A stretch of 64,000 nt of DNA, taken from contig JAEUJQ010000051.1 in assembly GCA_016793095.1 (NCBI GenBank), positions 1-64,000 on the forward strand, given 5' to 3'. The notes beneath the pieces were generated by a model that was not told where the DNA came from, did not search any database, and saw only the letters and a program-made list of their open reading frames with translations. A program made the translations under genes and the position numbers. The DNA is from Myxococcaceae bacterium. GTDB lineage: Bacteria; Myxococcota; Myxococcia; Myxococcales; Myxococcaceae. Positions 37,333-45,471 of the stretch are shown here, in pieces (position 1 is the first letter of the stretch; every line of letters starts with the position of its first letter).

Positions 37333-38574
37333 GTGACCGCCATGCTGGCCCGGCTCGCGTGGCGCAACCTGTGGCGGAACCGGCGACGCACCCTCATCGC
37401 CGTGACAGCGCTGGCGCTCGGCGCCGCCGGGCTCGTGTTGACGCACAGCTTCGCCGAGACGATGTACGACACGATGATCGACGTCGCGACCCGGGGCCTC
37501 ATCGGCCACCTGCAGGTGCACGGCGCGGGCTACCAGGCCGAGCCAGACGTCTTCACGGTGGTGAAGGCGCCAGCCGCGATCAGCGCCGAGGTGGAGCGCG
37601 CGCTGCCCGGTTCGGTCTGCCTGCGACGCGTCATCGGCTTCGGCCTCATGGCCGCGCAGGAGAAGTCCACGGCGGTCAGCATCATCGGCCTCGAGCCGGG
37701 GCGGGAACAGCGCCACTCGAGCGTGCTGGCCGTCACCGCCGGGCGCTCGTTGTCCGAGACGCCTGCGCGCGAGGTGGTGCTCTCGGCGCCGCTGGCGAAG
37801 CGGCTAGGCGTGAAGCCGGGCGGTGAGGTGGTGTTGCTGAGCCAGGCGGCCGACGGCTCCATCGCCAACGACCTCTTCACCGTCGTGGGCCTCTCGTCTG
37901 GCAGCGGCTCGGTGGAGGTCGGCAACACCGCCGCGTTCCTGCACCTGCGCGACGCCCAGGACTTCTTCGCGCTCGGTGAGGGCGTGCACCAGGTGGTGGT
38001 GACGCTGCCGGCCGGCAGTCCGCCACCGCGTCAGGCAGCGGCCGCGCTCCGCACCCTTTTCGCCGGCCACACGCCGCCGCTCGAGGCCCTGTCGTGGAAC
38101 GAGATGCTGCCGGACGTCGAGCGCGCCATCGAGGCCGACCGCGAGGGCTCCTACCTCATGGACCTCATCATCTTCCTCGTGGTCGTGCTCGGCATGCTCA
38201 ACGCGATGACGATGGCCACCTGGGAGCGGACCTTCGAGCTCGGCGTGCTGTCGGCGCTCGGCACGCGACCCACGGGCGTGATGGGCCTCGTCCTCTTCGA
38301 GTCCTTCTTCATCGGCCTCTTGAGCTTCGTCGCGGGCGTCGCCCTGGCGTGGCTCGTCGTCATCGCCCTGCCGCCGCTCAACCTCGGCGAGCTGATGGGC
38401 GAGTCTGACTTCGCCGGCGTGGCGCTGCCTTCGGTGGTGAAGGCGAAGCTCGACGCGCTGGGCCTCGTGATGGCGTTGCTGACGGTCGCCGCGACCTGCG
38501 TGGTGGGTGGCCTGTACCCGGCCTGGCGGGTCTCGCGCATGCGGCCGGTCGAGTCGATGAGGTACCGCGCGTGA
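37333..38574 (+). CDS. ABC transporter permease, FtsX/LolCE type
   Basis: 413 residues, start GTG 37333 with AGGAG five bases upstream (ATG 37342 is alternative). Membrane helix 1 (LIAVTALALGAAGLVLTHSF), a large periplasmic domain (about 45-265), then three helices (LMDLIIFLVVVLGMLNAMTMATWER, VLFESFFIGLLSFVAGVALAWLVVIAL, LGLVMALLTVAATCVVGGLYPAWRVSRMRPVESMR). The terminal PAWRVSRMRPVE is the FtsX-domain signature. It is likely lipoprotein or lipid export. It couples to the second permease by GTGA overlap. No ATPase gene is adjacent. Confidence 0.9.
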   Translation: MTAMLARLAWRNLWRNRRRTLIAVTALALGAAGLVLTHSFAETMYDTMIDVATRGLIGHLQVHGAGYQAEPDVFTVVKAPAAISAEVERALPGSVCLRRVIGFGLMAAQEKSTAVSIIGLEPGREQRHSSVLAVTAGRSLSETPAREVVLSAPLAKRLGVKPGGEVVLLSQAADGSIANDLFTVVGLSSGSGSVEVGNTAAFLHLRDAQDFFALGEGVHQVVVTLPAGSPPPRQAAAALRTLFAGHTPPLEALSWNEMLPDVERAIEADREGSYLMDLIIFLVVVLGMLNAMTMATWERTFELGVLSALGTRPTGVMGLVLFESFFIGLLSFVAGVALAWLVVIALPPLNLGELMGESDFAGVALPSVVKAKLDALGLVMALLTVAATCVVGGLYPAWRVSRMRPVESMRYRA

Positions 38575-39797
38575 AGGCGCCCCTGCTCGCTTGGCGGAGC
38601 CTGTGGCGTCACCCCCGCCGCACCGTCTTCTGCGTGGCCGCCTCGGGGCTGGGGCTGTTCTTCGCCCTCGTCTACATCGGCCTCACCGACGGCATGGTGA
38701 AGGACGCCAGCGACCGCGTGGACCGCACCGGGTTGGGCCACGTCGTCATCGAGGCGACAGGCTTCAAGGACGAGCAGGACATCGGCAAGACGTTCTCACC
38801 GTCGCAGGTGCTCGAGCGCCTCGAGCTCGGCGCGGGCAGGAAGGCGAGCGCGCGCGTGCTGTCGCCAGCGCTGGTCGCGACGGCGTGGGGGACGCGTGGC
38901 GTCGAGCTGCTCGGGGTGGACCCGGTGGCCGAGGCTGGCGTGTCGGAGGCGGCGCGCACCATCGTCGCTGGCCAGGCGCTGGCGCCGGACGACGTGCGCG
39001 GCATCGTGCTCGGGCGTGAGCTCGCGAAGAAGCTGAAGGTCGGGCCCGGCGGGAAGGTGCGCGTCACCGTGCAGCGGCCCGACGGAGAGCTGGGCGCCGA
39101 GCTGTTCCGGGTCCGCGGGCTCGCGGGTGGGCCCTCGGCGACGATGGGCGGCCGGGTGGCGTACGTCACCTCTGCGGCGGCCCGACAGCTGCTCGGTCTC
39201 GGAGAGGTGGCCCACCAGGTCGTCCTCTTTCTGCCCGACGGCGCGCAGGCAGACGAGGTCGCCGCGTCGCTTCGGGCGCGGCTGGGGCCTGCCGTCGAGG
39301 TGCGCTCCCTCGGCGAGTTCCTGCCCGTGTGGCGGAAGTTGACGACGCTGCTCGACGTCTTCATCTACGCCGTCATCGTCGTCCTCTACGTCCTCGTCGG
39401 CCTGGGCATCTTGAACGTCATGCTCATGTCGGTGCTCGAGCGCACCCAGGAGTTCGGCGTCATGCTCGCCATCGGCACCCGGCCCGCGCAGGTGGTGCGG
39501 CAGGTGCTCTTCGAGGGCATGTGGATCGCCTGCATCGCCGTCGTGCTCGGGCTCGCGCTCGGGCTGCCGGTCAACGCCTGGGGCGCGCAGCACGGCCTCA
39601 TGGACTACCGCGCCGAGTTCGGTGAGGTGTACGAGATGAGCGGCGTCGCGATGTCGATGCAGATCAAGACGGTCTTCTCGCTGGCGCGCGCGCTCGAGAC
39701 GTCGGCTGTCGTCTGGCTGCTCACGGTGCTGGTCGGCGTCTACCCCGCGTGGCGGGTCTCGCGGCTCGAGCCGTCGGCGGCGCTGAGGAAGAGCTGA
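38571..39797 (+). CDS. ABC transporter permease, FtsX/LolCE type
   Basis: 408 residues from GTG 38571. The layout is the same as its partner: helix 1 (TVFCVAASGLGLFFALVYIGL), periplasmic domain, and three C-terminal helices including VFIYAVIVVLYVLVGLGILNVMLMSVLER and the ending VYPAWRVSRLEPSAALRK. The two proteins would form a LolC/LolE-like heterodimer. The ABC ATPase expected with them is not seen on either side. Confidence 0.9.
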   Translation: MKAPLLAWRSLWRHPRRTVFCVAASGLGLFFALVYIGLTDGMVKDASDRVDRTGLGHVVIEATGFKDEQDIGKTFSPSQVLERLELGAGRKASARVLSPALVATAWGTRGVELLGVDPVAEAGVSEAARTIVAGQALAPDDVRGIVLGRELAKKLKVGPGGKVRVTVQRPDGELGAELFRVRGLAGGPSATMGGRVAYVTSAAARQLLGLGEVAHQVVLFLPDGAQADEVAASLRARLGPAVEVRSLGEFLPVWRKLTTLLDVFIYAVIVVLYVLVGLGILNVMLMSVLERTQEFGVMLAIGTRPAQVVRQVLFEGMWIACIAVVLGLALGLPVNAWGAQHGLMDYRAEFGEVYEMSGVAMSMQIKTVFSLARALETSAVVWLLTVLVGVYPAWRVSRLEPSAALRKS

Positions 39798-39851
39798 CCG
39801 GGTCGAAAGCCTCGCGCTGGCTGAGCCAGACCGGTATGCAGCGCTGCCCGC

Positions 39852-40553
39852 ATGCTCACCCGGCTCGACACGCGCTCGAAGCTGCTGCTCACGCTCGCGG
39901 GCCTCTTCATCACCGCGCTGCTGGTCGGCGACATCATCGGCGGCAAGCTTTTCAACGCCGGCGCGACGACGCTGTCGGTCGGCATCATCCCGTTCCCCAT
40001 CACCTTCCTGCTGACTGACCTGCTCAACGAGTTCTACGGAAAGCGCACGGCGCGGGTGGTGACGTGGGTGGGCTTCGGCATGGCGGTGTTCGCCTTCACC
40101 CTCATCACCCTCGCGGTGCTGCTGCCCTTCGCCGAGGTGACGAGGGGCCCGGAGTGGACGGGCATCACCCAGGGCGCCTTCGACGCGGTGTTCGCCGGCA
40201 GCCAGCGCATCCTGGTGGCGTCCATGGTGGCGTACCTGCTCGCGCAGTTCACCGACATCTGGGTCTTCACGCGGCTCAAGACGGCCACCGAGGGCCGGCT
40301 GCTGTGGCTGCGGGCGACGGGCAGCACGCTGGTGTCGCAGCTGCTCGACACGGCCGTCATCCAGACGCTGGCGTGGCAGGGCACCCTCGACCCGGGAACG
40401 CTGCTCACCCTCATCGCCTCGTCGTACGCCGTGAAGGTGCTGGTGGCGGTGGGCCTGACGCCGCTCATCTACCTGGGCCACGCCGTCGTCGAGCGCGTCT
40501 TGCGCATTCCACCGGCGCGGCTCGACGCGGCGGGAGAGGTCATCGAGTCCTGA
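39852..40553 (+). CDS. yhhQ: Queuosine precursor transporter (VUT/YhhQ family)
   Basis: 233 residues, six predicted membrane helices. VUT family motifs are present: LLVGDIIGGKLF, IPFPITFLLTDLLNEFYGKRTARVVTWVGF, YLLAQFTDIWVFTRLK and GSTLVSQLLDTAVIQTLAW. YhhQ takes up preQ0/preQ1 for tRNA queuosine synthesis. There are no queuosine synthesis genes nearby. The family call is strong; the substrate follows from family knowledge. Confidence 0.93.
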   Translation: MLTRLDTRSKLLLTLAGLFITALLVGDIIGGKLFNAGATTLSVGIIPFPITFLLTDLLNEFYGKRTARVVTWVGFGMAVFAFTLITLAVLLPFAEVTRGPEWTGITQGAFDAVFAGSQRILVASMVAYLLAQFTDIWVFTRLKTATEGRLLWLRATGSTLVSQLLDTAVIQTLAWQGTLDPGTLLTLIASSYAVKVLVAVGLTPLIYLGHAVVERVLRIPPARLDAAGEVIES

Positions 40554-40694
40554 GGTGACGCCGTCGTCGAAGTGCAGCAGGTCGACGTGAGCCCCGGCCC
40601 CGCGTCCACCACGGTGAACGCGGTGGGCTCCACCATTCCCACTGGAACACGAGATTGAGAACAGCACGACGGCGAGGGCGACTGCGTGGTTCAT
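40554..40694 (-). pseudogene. Possible lipoprotein remnant
   Basis: ATG at 40694 opens a convincing lipoprotein leader (NHAVALAVVLFSISCSSG). The same frame then turns Arg/His-rich and runs antisense into the transporter gene, which is not believable coding. Another frame just downstream reads VEPTAFTVVDAGPG, as if a frameshift separated the leader from its body. It is 46 bp downstream of the histidine-phosphatase gene on the same strand. Confidence 0.3.
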
Positions 40695-40739
40695 GGATCG
40701 AGCCTCCAGAACCCGACTCTGTGCTCGTCTGGGAACGGC

Positions 40740-42494
40740 TCAGGGGAGTGTCGCCCAGCCACCTGCGCCGAGCGCGGGCACCCGCGCGATGAAGAGCGGC
40801 CTCACGCAGAAGCCCGCCACGCACGCCTCGTCTGCGTTGCACGTGCCCACGGTAGTGCAGCTGCGCGTCGACGGCGGTTGCGGTTTGTAGATGGCGGCCT
40901 CGGCCCACGCGAGCGTGTCGAGGGTGGGGCAGGTGAAGCCCGCGTGCGTCACCATCGCGGTGTTGGTCCCCTGGCTTGGGAGCTGGTTGAGCAGCGCCAT
41001 CGTCTTCGCGCACCGCAGGGACTCCTCGTGGACGAAGAAGGTGAGGTCGGCCGAGTACTCGAGCGTGGGGCCGAAGGAGAACTGCTGGGCGGTGGTGAAG
41101 CAGCGGCAGAACTCGCTCGTCAGCACCCGGCCGACCGTGACGCCGTTGGCCGTGAACCACCCGTTCACCGCGGCCGTCTCGTTCGGCGCGGACACCGGGT
41201 TGAGCTGCCGTGCGTTGGTGCTGCAGGTGGGCGGGTCGGCCAGGCAGGTCTTCCACCAGTCGGCCGCGCTGGTGCTGGCGACGGCCTGCGCGCAGGTCTG
41301 CCCGGGTGGCGGAGTCGCTGGACACAGCGAGGTGCGGTCGTTGCAGACGTCGGCGGACGCGTGGCGCCACGAGATGGTGTAGCCGCCGCCGCGCAGCGCC
41401 TGCTTGAGCGTCAGCGTCAGCGTCGCCGTCGGCCCCGCCGTCTCGCAGCCGACGCTCGAGCACCCGACGGCGCTGTACGTGTACGTCCGTGCCGGGCTCG
41501 TCGAGGGCAGCAGGGCGTCGACCCGCTCGGACGCCGAGGTCGAGAGGCCCTCGAAGACCTGCACGGGTGCGCCAACCATCGCCCCTCCATCGCTGCGAGC
41601 CTCGGTCAGCACGCGAGTGACGCGAACGCTGGTCAGCGTGCCCGCGTCGGCGTTCACCCAGCCGAGCTGCACGAGCTGGCCGTCGGGCGAGAGGGTCGCG
41701 GTGAAGTTCGTGGGGGTGAGCTCAGCGCCGCCATCGACGGCCCCGGCGTCCGGCCTGAGGCCGCCGTCGATTCCCCCGTCGCTCGTCGCCGGCACCGTGA
41801 AGGACACCACCGCTGGCGCTGCGGTGCACCTCCCGCAGGCGTTGCAGGCGAACGCCGCGTAGAAGAGCTGCACGTCGGGGGACCAGGGCCGCAGCGACTC
41901 CGAGTACAAGGTGCCGGGCGTCGTGAGCACCTGCGTGCCGTCGCTGAGCGAGGCCGGCGCCGACCCCAGCTTGCGCACGAGGGTCGTCTGGAAGAAGCCG
42001 CTCGACGCGGGTGGGTTCGTCCAGCTCACCCGCAGCGTGCGGCCCACCTGCGTCGCGGAGAGCCCTGAAGGCGCCTGGGTGGGCGCCGGAGTCGTCGCGC
42101 CGCGGCCGAGCTCGACGAAGCCGACGCTCTCGCTCCAGCGTCCCTGCGCGTCCTGGGACCAGAGCCGATAGCTGAGGGCGCCACACGTCACGGGCGGTGA
42201 GCGATCGACGAAGGCCTCTTCAGCGCCGAGGAAGAGGACGACTCCGTCGGCGCCGATGGCGTCCCCGACGGCGGGCGTCCCGTCGGGCTGTTGAGCCGTG
42301 CCGCCTGGCTGGAACCGCGCGAGCAGCGTGCGCACGGCCGAAGGCGCCCGCGCCCACGTCAGCTGCACCGCTCCGTCGGCCTGGAGCGTCGCGGCCACCA
42401 TCGCAGGCGCGGCAGGCACGTTCGCTGGCGGTGTCGCGTCCGGGCTGCACGAAACCAGCAGGACGAGGCTGAGCAGGCCACGCGAAGGGCGCAT
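40740..42494 (-). CDS. Lipoprotein with Fn3-like domains and C-terminal histidine phosphatase domain
   Basis: 584 residues from ATG 42494. The leader ends LLVSC (lipobox Cys near 16). About 380 residues follow of two or three fibronectin-III-like beta domains (MVAATLQADGAVQLTWARAP, LSATQVGRTLRVSWTNPPA, FTATLSPDGQLVQLGWVN). The last 200 residues are a phosphoglycerate-mutase-like histidine phosphatase: RHASAD (Arg-His catalytic pair after YTISW), VGRVLTSEFCRCFTTAQ (Arg pair region) and MVTHAGF (second His). The first motif lacks the usual RHGE Gly-Glu. It is a phosphatase displayed on the cell surface or in the periplasm, with unknown substrate. Confidence 0.75.
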   Translation of the reverse strand: MRPSRGLLSLVLLVSCSPDATPPANVPAAPAMVAATLQADGAVQLTWARAPSAVRTLLARFQPGGTAQQPDGTPAVGDAIGADGVVLFLGAEEAFVDRSPPVTCGALSYRLWSQDAQGRWSESVGFVELGRGATTPAPTQAPSGLSATQVGRTLRVSWTNPPASSGFFQTTLVRKLGSAPASLSDGTQVLTTPGTLYSESLRPWSPDVQLFYAAFACNACGRCTAAPAVVSFTVPATSDGGIDGGLRPDAGAVDGGAELTPTNFTATLSPDGQLVQLGWVNADAGTLTSVRVTRVLTEARSDGGAMVGAPVQVFEGLSTSASERVDALLPSTSPARTYTYSAVGCSSVGCETAGPTATLTLTLKQALRGGGYTISWRHASADVCNDRTSLCPATPPPGQTCAQAVASTSAADWWKTCLADPPTCSTNARQLNPVSAPNETAAVNGWFTANGVTVGRVLTSEFCRCFTTAQQFSFGPTLEYSADLTFFVHEESLRCAKTMALLNQLPSQGTNTAMVTHAGFTCPTLDTLAWAEAAIYKPQPPSTRSCTTVGTCNADEACVAGFCVRPLFIARVPALGAGGWATLP

Positions 42495-42652
42495 GACGTG
42501 CGCATAGCACGGGCTCCGCCTGCAGACGGTCGTGCCGCGGCGTCGGCCGACGGGCACTCCTGCGCGGTCCTGACGCGAGACCATATCGGCGTGCGCGGCA
42601 GTCGAGTGCCCACCTGCGCTGCCGGAGCTCATGCGCGTGGGCAGGCGAGTGG

Positions 42653-42859
42653 TCATGCCAGCCGAGCCGCCCGCCAGCGCGCCAGCTCGCTCGTGGCGAA
42701 GCGGAGCGCGCTGAGCAACTTCGCGGCGTCCGGAGGCCAGGCGTCAATGACGCGGACACTTCCCCCGAGCAGTTCCGGCCGGACATCATCCCGAACATCA
42801 ACACCGGTGGCGCGGTCGCTTGTCGTCGGAGATGCCTGATGCAACGCTCTCCAGCGCAT
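42653..42859 (-). CDS. Possible small hypothetical gene
   Basis: 68 codons from ATG 42859. The second half (VRVIDAWPPDAAKLLSALRFATSELARWRAARLA) reads like protein and has GC-rich third positions; the first half is less convincing. No family and no clear ribosome site. It is the only candidate gene in the 420-bp gap 42495-42914; otherwise I see nothing there. Confidence 0.25.
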   Translation of the reverse strand: MRWRALHQASPTTSDRATGVDVRDDVRPELLGGSVRVIDAWPPDAAKLLSALRFATSELARWRAARLA

Positions 42860-42914
42860 GTCGCAACGAGCCCGCCTTCCCGAACATGTCAGACCCGCGA
42901 GGTATCAGCGGGCG

Positions 42915-43331
42915 ATGACCAACAAGACCGACGACATTCCGACGCTGCAGTTGAGGGTCCTCGAGCGCATTCAGGCTGAGCTGGTGCGCCTGAACGAGAA
43001 GAGCGACGAGACGAACAAGCGCCTCGACGCGACGAACGAGCGCCTCGACGCGACGAACGAGCGCCTCGACGCGACAAACGAGCGCCTCGACGCGACAAAC
43101 GAGCGCCTCGACACGGGCCTGGGTTCCGTACGCCGCGAGATGCACGAGGGCTTCACGCGGCTGCGCACGGAGCTCATCGAGCTTCGCAAGGACGTCGATG
43201 ATGGCCTCACCGGGGTGAAGGACGAGATGCACGTCGGCTTCACCGCCCTGCGACAGCAGAACGACCGCCGCTTCCTCGACCACGAACGCCGCTTGCGGGC
43301 GATCGAAAAGCAGCTCGCCAGACGCCACTGA
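42915..43331 (+). CDS. Heptad-repeat coiled-coil protein
   Basis: 138 residues from ATG 42915. It is almost entirely helical and charged. After about 35 residues come perfect heptads ERLDATN repeated four to five times, then less regular coiled coil (MHEGFTRLRTELIELRKDVDDGLTGVKDEMHVGFTALRQQNDRRFLDHERRLRAIEKQLARRH). There is no signal peptide or membrane helix. It is probably an oligomeric cytoplasmic scaffold. It lies 16 bp before the membrane protein gene, so is likely the first gene of a four-gene operon. Confidence 0.75.
   Translation: MTNKTDDIPTLQLRVLERIQAELVRLNEKSDETNKRLDATNERLDATNERLDATNERLDATNERLDTGLGSVRREMHEGFTRLRTELIELRKDVDDGLTGVKDEMHVGFTALRQQNDRRFLDHERRLRAIEKQLARRH
43020..43112 (+). 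repeat. 21-bp tandem repeats coding coiled-coil heptads
   Basis: Four copies of CGCCTCGACGCGACRAACGAG at 43020, 43041, 43062 and 43083, plus a partial copy at 43104. Copies one and two share ACGAAC, and copies three and four share ACAAAC, so the array probably grew by duplication of pairs. Each unit adds exactly one heptad. Confidence 0.9.
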
Positions 43332-43347
43332 CGATTCGAACCGTTCG

Positions 43348-43725
43348 ATGAGGTCGCCCGCCGGGATCGCGCTCGCCGCCATCGTCACTGCCGCCACCGT
43401 GTCCGCGACCATGAGCCTCGCAGGACTCGCGACGCGCCGCAGGTCGTTCGCCCTGGGCGGCTTCGTCTCGGCGCTCGTGGTGCAGACGGTCGGGCTCATC
43501 TCCACAGTGGTGCTGCTCACCCACGCGTTCCAGAGCCTCGGAGGCGTGCCAGCGAGTGAGAAGTCCGCCCGGCTCTCGGCGCTCATCGCGGAGGCCATGC
43601 AGCCGACCTGGTGGGCGCTGCTGGCGGCTGCGCCGTGCCTCGGCCTCGGCATCGCCGCGCTCGTCGTCGCCAGCCGGAGGAGTGCCACGCCGCGCTCGGA
43701 GTTCGGGGTACACCCGCCGCCATGA
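43348..43725 (+). CDS. Small three-helix membrane protein
   Basis: 125 residues. Three predicted membrane helices (about 5-27, 37-60, 88-110), with a polar loop ASEKSARLSALIAEAMQPTW between the last two. No family recognised; the layout is like MotA/TolQ-type or DUF membrane proteins only in general. Its TGA overlaps the ATG of the TPR gene (ATGA). Confidence 0.65.
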   Translation: MRSPAGIALAAIVTAATVSATMSLAGLATRRRSFALGGFVSALVVQTVGLISTVVLLTHAFQSLGGVPASEKSARLSALIAEAMQPTWWALLAAAPCLGLGIAALVVASRRSATPRSEFGVHPPP

Positions 43726-44609
43726 CGACGCCGGCCGAAACCGAGACCGAGGGCATGCAGGCGCTCACGCGCGGTGAAGCCGCGAACGCGCTCGAGCTGC
43801 TCTCCAGCGCCGCTGACGGCTATCGGCGCGAGGGGGACCAGGCCGGGCTCCTCTCGGTCCTCGGCAACCTCGCCTTCCTCCACCGCCAGCGCGGCGACCT
43901 GGAGCAGGCGCTCGTGCGCGTGGCCGAGGCCCTCGGGCTGCCGGTGCCGCCAGCCGAGGTGCCGATGGCGCTGGTGAACTGCGCGGCCGTGCTCGACGCC
44001 GTCGGCGACGCGCGGGCGAAGGGCGTGTGGATGCTGGCGGCCCAGGGCTTCGTCGGGAAGAAGCCGCTCATGCAGGTCGTCTGCCTCGCGCACGCCATCG
44101 GCGCGGACATCGCCCGTGACGCACCGCAGGGCCTCACCGCCGCGCGCGCGCTGCTCGCCCAGGTGACGCCGGGCGCTCCTCCGTCGCTGGTGGCCGGCTA
44201 CGTCGCCGCCATCGGGGAGTCGGCCGGCGCCGGGGCCCTTCACTTCTTCGCGCAGGCCCTGTGGGTCGCCTCAGTCGACGCCGGCGCCTTCACCGCCACC
44301 ACCGTCGACGCCTGGGCCGCGCTGCTCGACCTGCTCGGCGCCGAGCACCCGCTCGTCCTCCCGCTCTGCGCGCTCGCGCTCGGCGTGGTGATGACGCGGC
44401 AGGGGGAGCGTGACTTCGCGGCCGTGGCCGCCGGAGTGCGCGCCGCCTTCGACCGGCAGGCCACCACGCGGGGGCTCGACGCCGCCGCCTTCGCCGCGCT
44501 CGTGCAGCAGCACGTGGCGTCGCTCGACGCGCTGCCGGCGTCCCTCGCGGCGCTCGTGCCGGAGCCGCGCTGGGTGTTGCCTCGACCGGCTCCCCAGGAG
44601 CGCAGCTGA
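43722..44609 (+). CDS. TPR-like repeat protein
   Basis: 295 residues from ATG 43722. It is all helical, with TPR-like pairs (AANALELLSSAADGYRREGDQAGLLSVLGNLAFLHRQRGDLEQALVRVAEAL). The later part is Ala-rich and less regular (LVAGYVAAIGESAGAGALHFFAQAL). No signal peptide, so cytoplasmic. It is translationally coupled to the membrane protein upstream, and the hemerythrin gene starts one base after its stop. Confidence 0.7.
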   Translation: MTTPAETETEGMQALTRGEAANALELLSSAADGYRREGDQAGLLSVLGNLAFLHRQRGDLEQALVRVAEALGLPVPPAEVPMALVNCAAVLDAVGDARAKGVWMLAAQGFVGKKPLMQVVCLAHAIGADIARDAPQGLTAARALLAQVTPGAPPSLVAGYVAAIGESAGAGALHFFAQALWVASVDAGAFTATTVDAWAALLDLLGAEHPLVLPLCALALGVVMTRQGERDFAAVAAGVRAAFDRQATTRGLDAAAFAALVQQHVASLDALPASLAALVPEPRWVLPRPAPQERS

Positions 44610-44610
44610 G

Positions 44611-45267
44611 ATGAAGCTCGCCGACGAGCTCATCGCCGAGCACGAGCTCATCGACCGCGCGCTGGGCGCCTTCCGCACGTGGGCGCAGGCCTGGGCCCGC
44701 GGCGAGGGTGAGGTGGCACATGGCCGCGCGTTCCTCACCTTCTTCCAGCGCTGGGCGCACGACTTCCACCACGCCCGCGAGGAGGACGTGTTCGTGCCGG
44801 CGCTCGTCGCCGAGGTGTCGCTCCCCAGGGAGCGCGGGCCCATCGCCGTCATCCTCGACGACCACGTGGTGATGGGTCGCCTGCGCGCCGCGATGACCGA
44901 CTCGCTCGACCGCGATGACGCTGGCTCCCGACAGCGGGTCGACGAGCTGGCCCGCGAGTTCTCGCACCGGCTGTGGCACCACCTCGACGCCGAGAACTCC
45001 GTCTTCTTCCCGGAAGGCGTCGAGCGGCTGCGCAAGCGCGGCGTGTACGAGCTCGAGGGGCGCGGGCCGACCGCCGACGAGCTCGAGGCGAAGCGCGCCG
45101 TCGAGGCGCTGCTCGAGCGCTACCCGCCGCTGCGTGACGCGACCGTCTACCGCGGCGACGGCTGCGTCATGTGCCCGGCGTACAACGAGACCTGTCGCGG
45201 CCTCGAGCGCGAGTGGTGGACCGAGTCCGAGTGGGACGAGCTGTCACAGCGTCTCGGCTCTGACTGA
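44611..45267 (+). CDS. Hemerythrin HHE domain protein with C-terminal Cys motif
   Basis: 218 residues from ATG 44611, with AGGAG upstream inside the TPR gene. The hemerythrin four-helix bundle has di-iron ligand candidates His11 (AEHELID), His50 and His54 (HDFHHAREED with Glu57/58), His85 (DDHVVMGRL) and His119/His123 plus Glu128 (FSHRLWHHLDAENSVFFPE). Beyond the bundle (about 140) is a helical linker and then Cys185-x2-Cys188-x6-Cys195 (GCVMCPAYNETC), ending in EREWWTESEWDELSQRLGSD. The family binds O2, NO or iron. The Cys cluster is an extra feature that may bind metal or sense redox. The last 22 codons are duplicated after the stop. Confidence 0.85.
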   Translation: MKLADELIAEHELIDRALGAFRTWAQAWARGEGEVAHGRAFLTFFQRWAHDFHHAREEDVFVPALVAEVSLPRERGPIAVILDDHVVMGRLRAAMTDSLDRDDAGSRQRVDELAREFSHRLWHHLDAENSVFFPEGVERLRKRGVYELEGRGPTADELEAKRAVEALLERYPPLRDATVYRGDGCVMCPAYNETCRGLEREWWTESEWDELSQRLGSD

Positions 45268-45452
45268 ACAGGGAGAGCCAACCGGCGGTCGCGCGTCACG
45301 AAGGCGCGCGCGCCTGCAGCGGGGCGGCCTCGAGCGCGAGTGGTGGACCGAGTCCGAGTGGGACGAGCTGTCACAGCGCCTCGGCTCTGTCTGAACAGGG
45401 AGAGCCACCCGGCGGTCGCGCCTCACGAAGGAGCGCGCGTGCCTGCAGCGGG
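45199..45452 (+). repeat. 127-bp tandem duplication of the hemerythrin gene 3' end
   Basis: GGCCTCGAGCGCGAGTGG starts at 45199 inside the gene and again at 45326. The match continues through the stop codon and the following GAACAGGGAGAGCCA..CCGGCGGTCGCGC and CCTGCAGCGGGGC. So the copy includes the last 22 codons, the stop and about 60 bp of non-coding DNA. The period is 127 bp, not a multiple of three, and copies differ at several bases. This fills the gap before the cyclase gene. Confidence 0.9.
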
Positions 45453-45471
45453 GCTGCCCACGCGCGAAGCC

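Noticed and set aside
38796-40694. A 630-codon minus-strand frame starting with a lipoprotein leader
   Set aside because: Only the first 18 or so codons are credible; the rest is antisense to the transporter and permease genes. The leader is listed as a possible remnant.
43331-43348. tRNA-like TTCGAACC string
   Set aside because: No cloverleaf can be formed around it; it lies between two coding regions.
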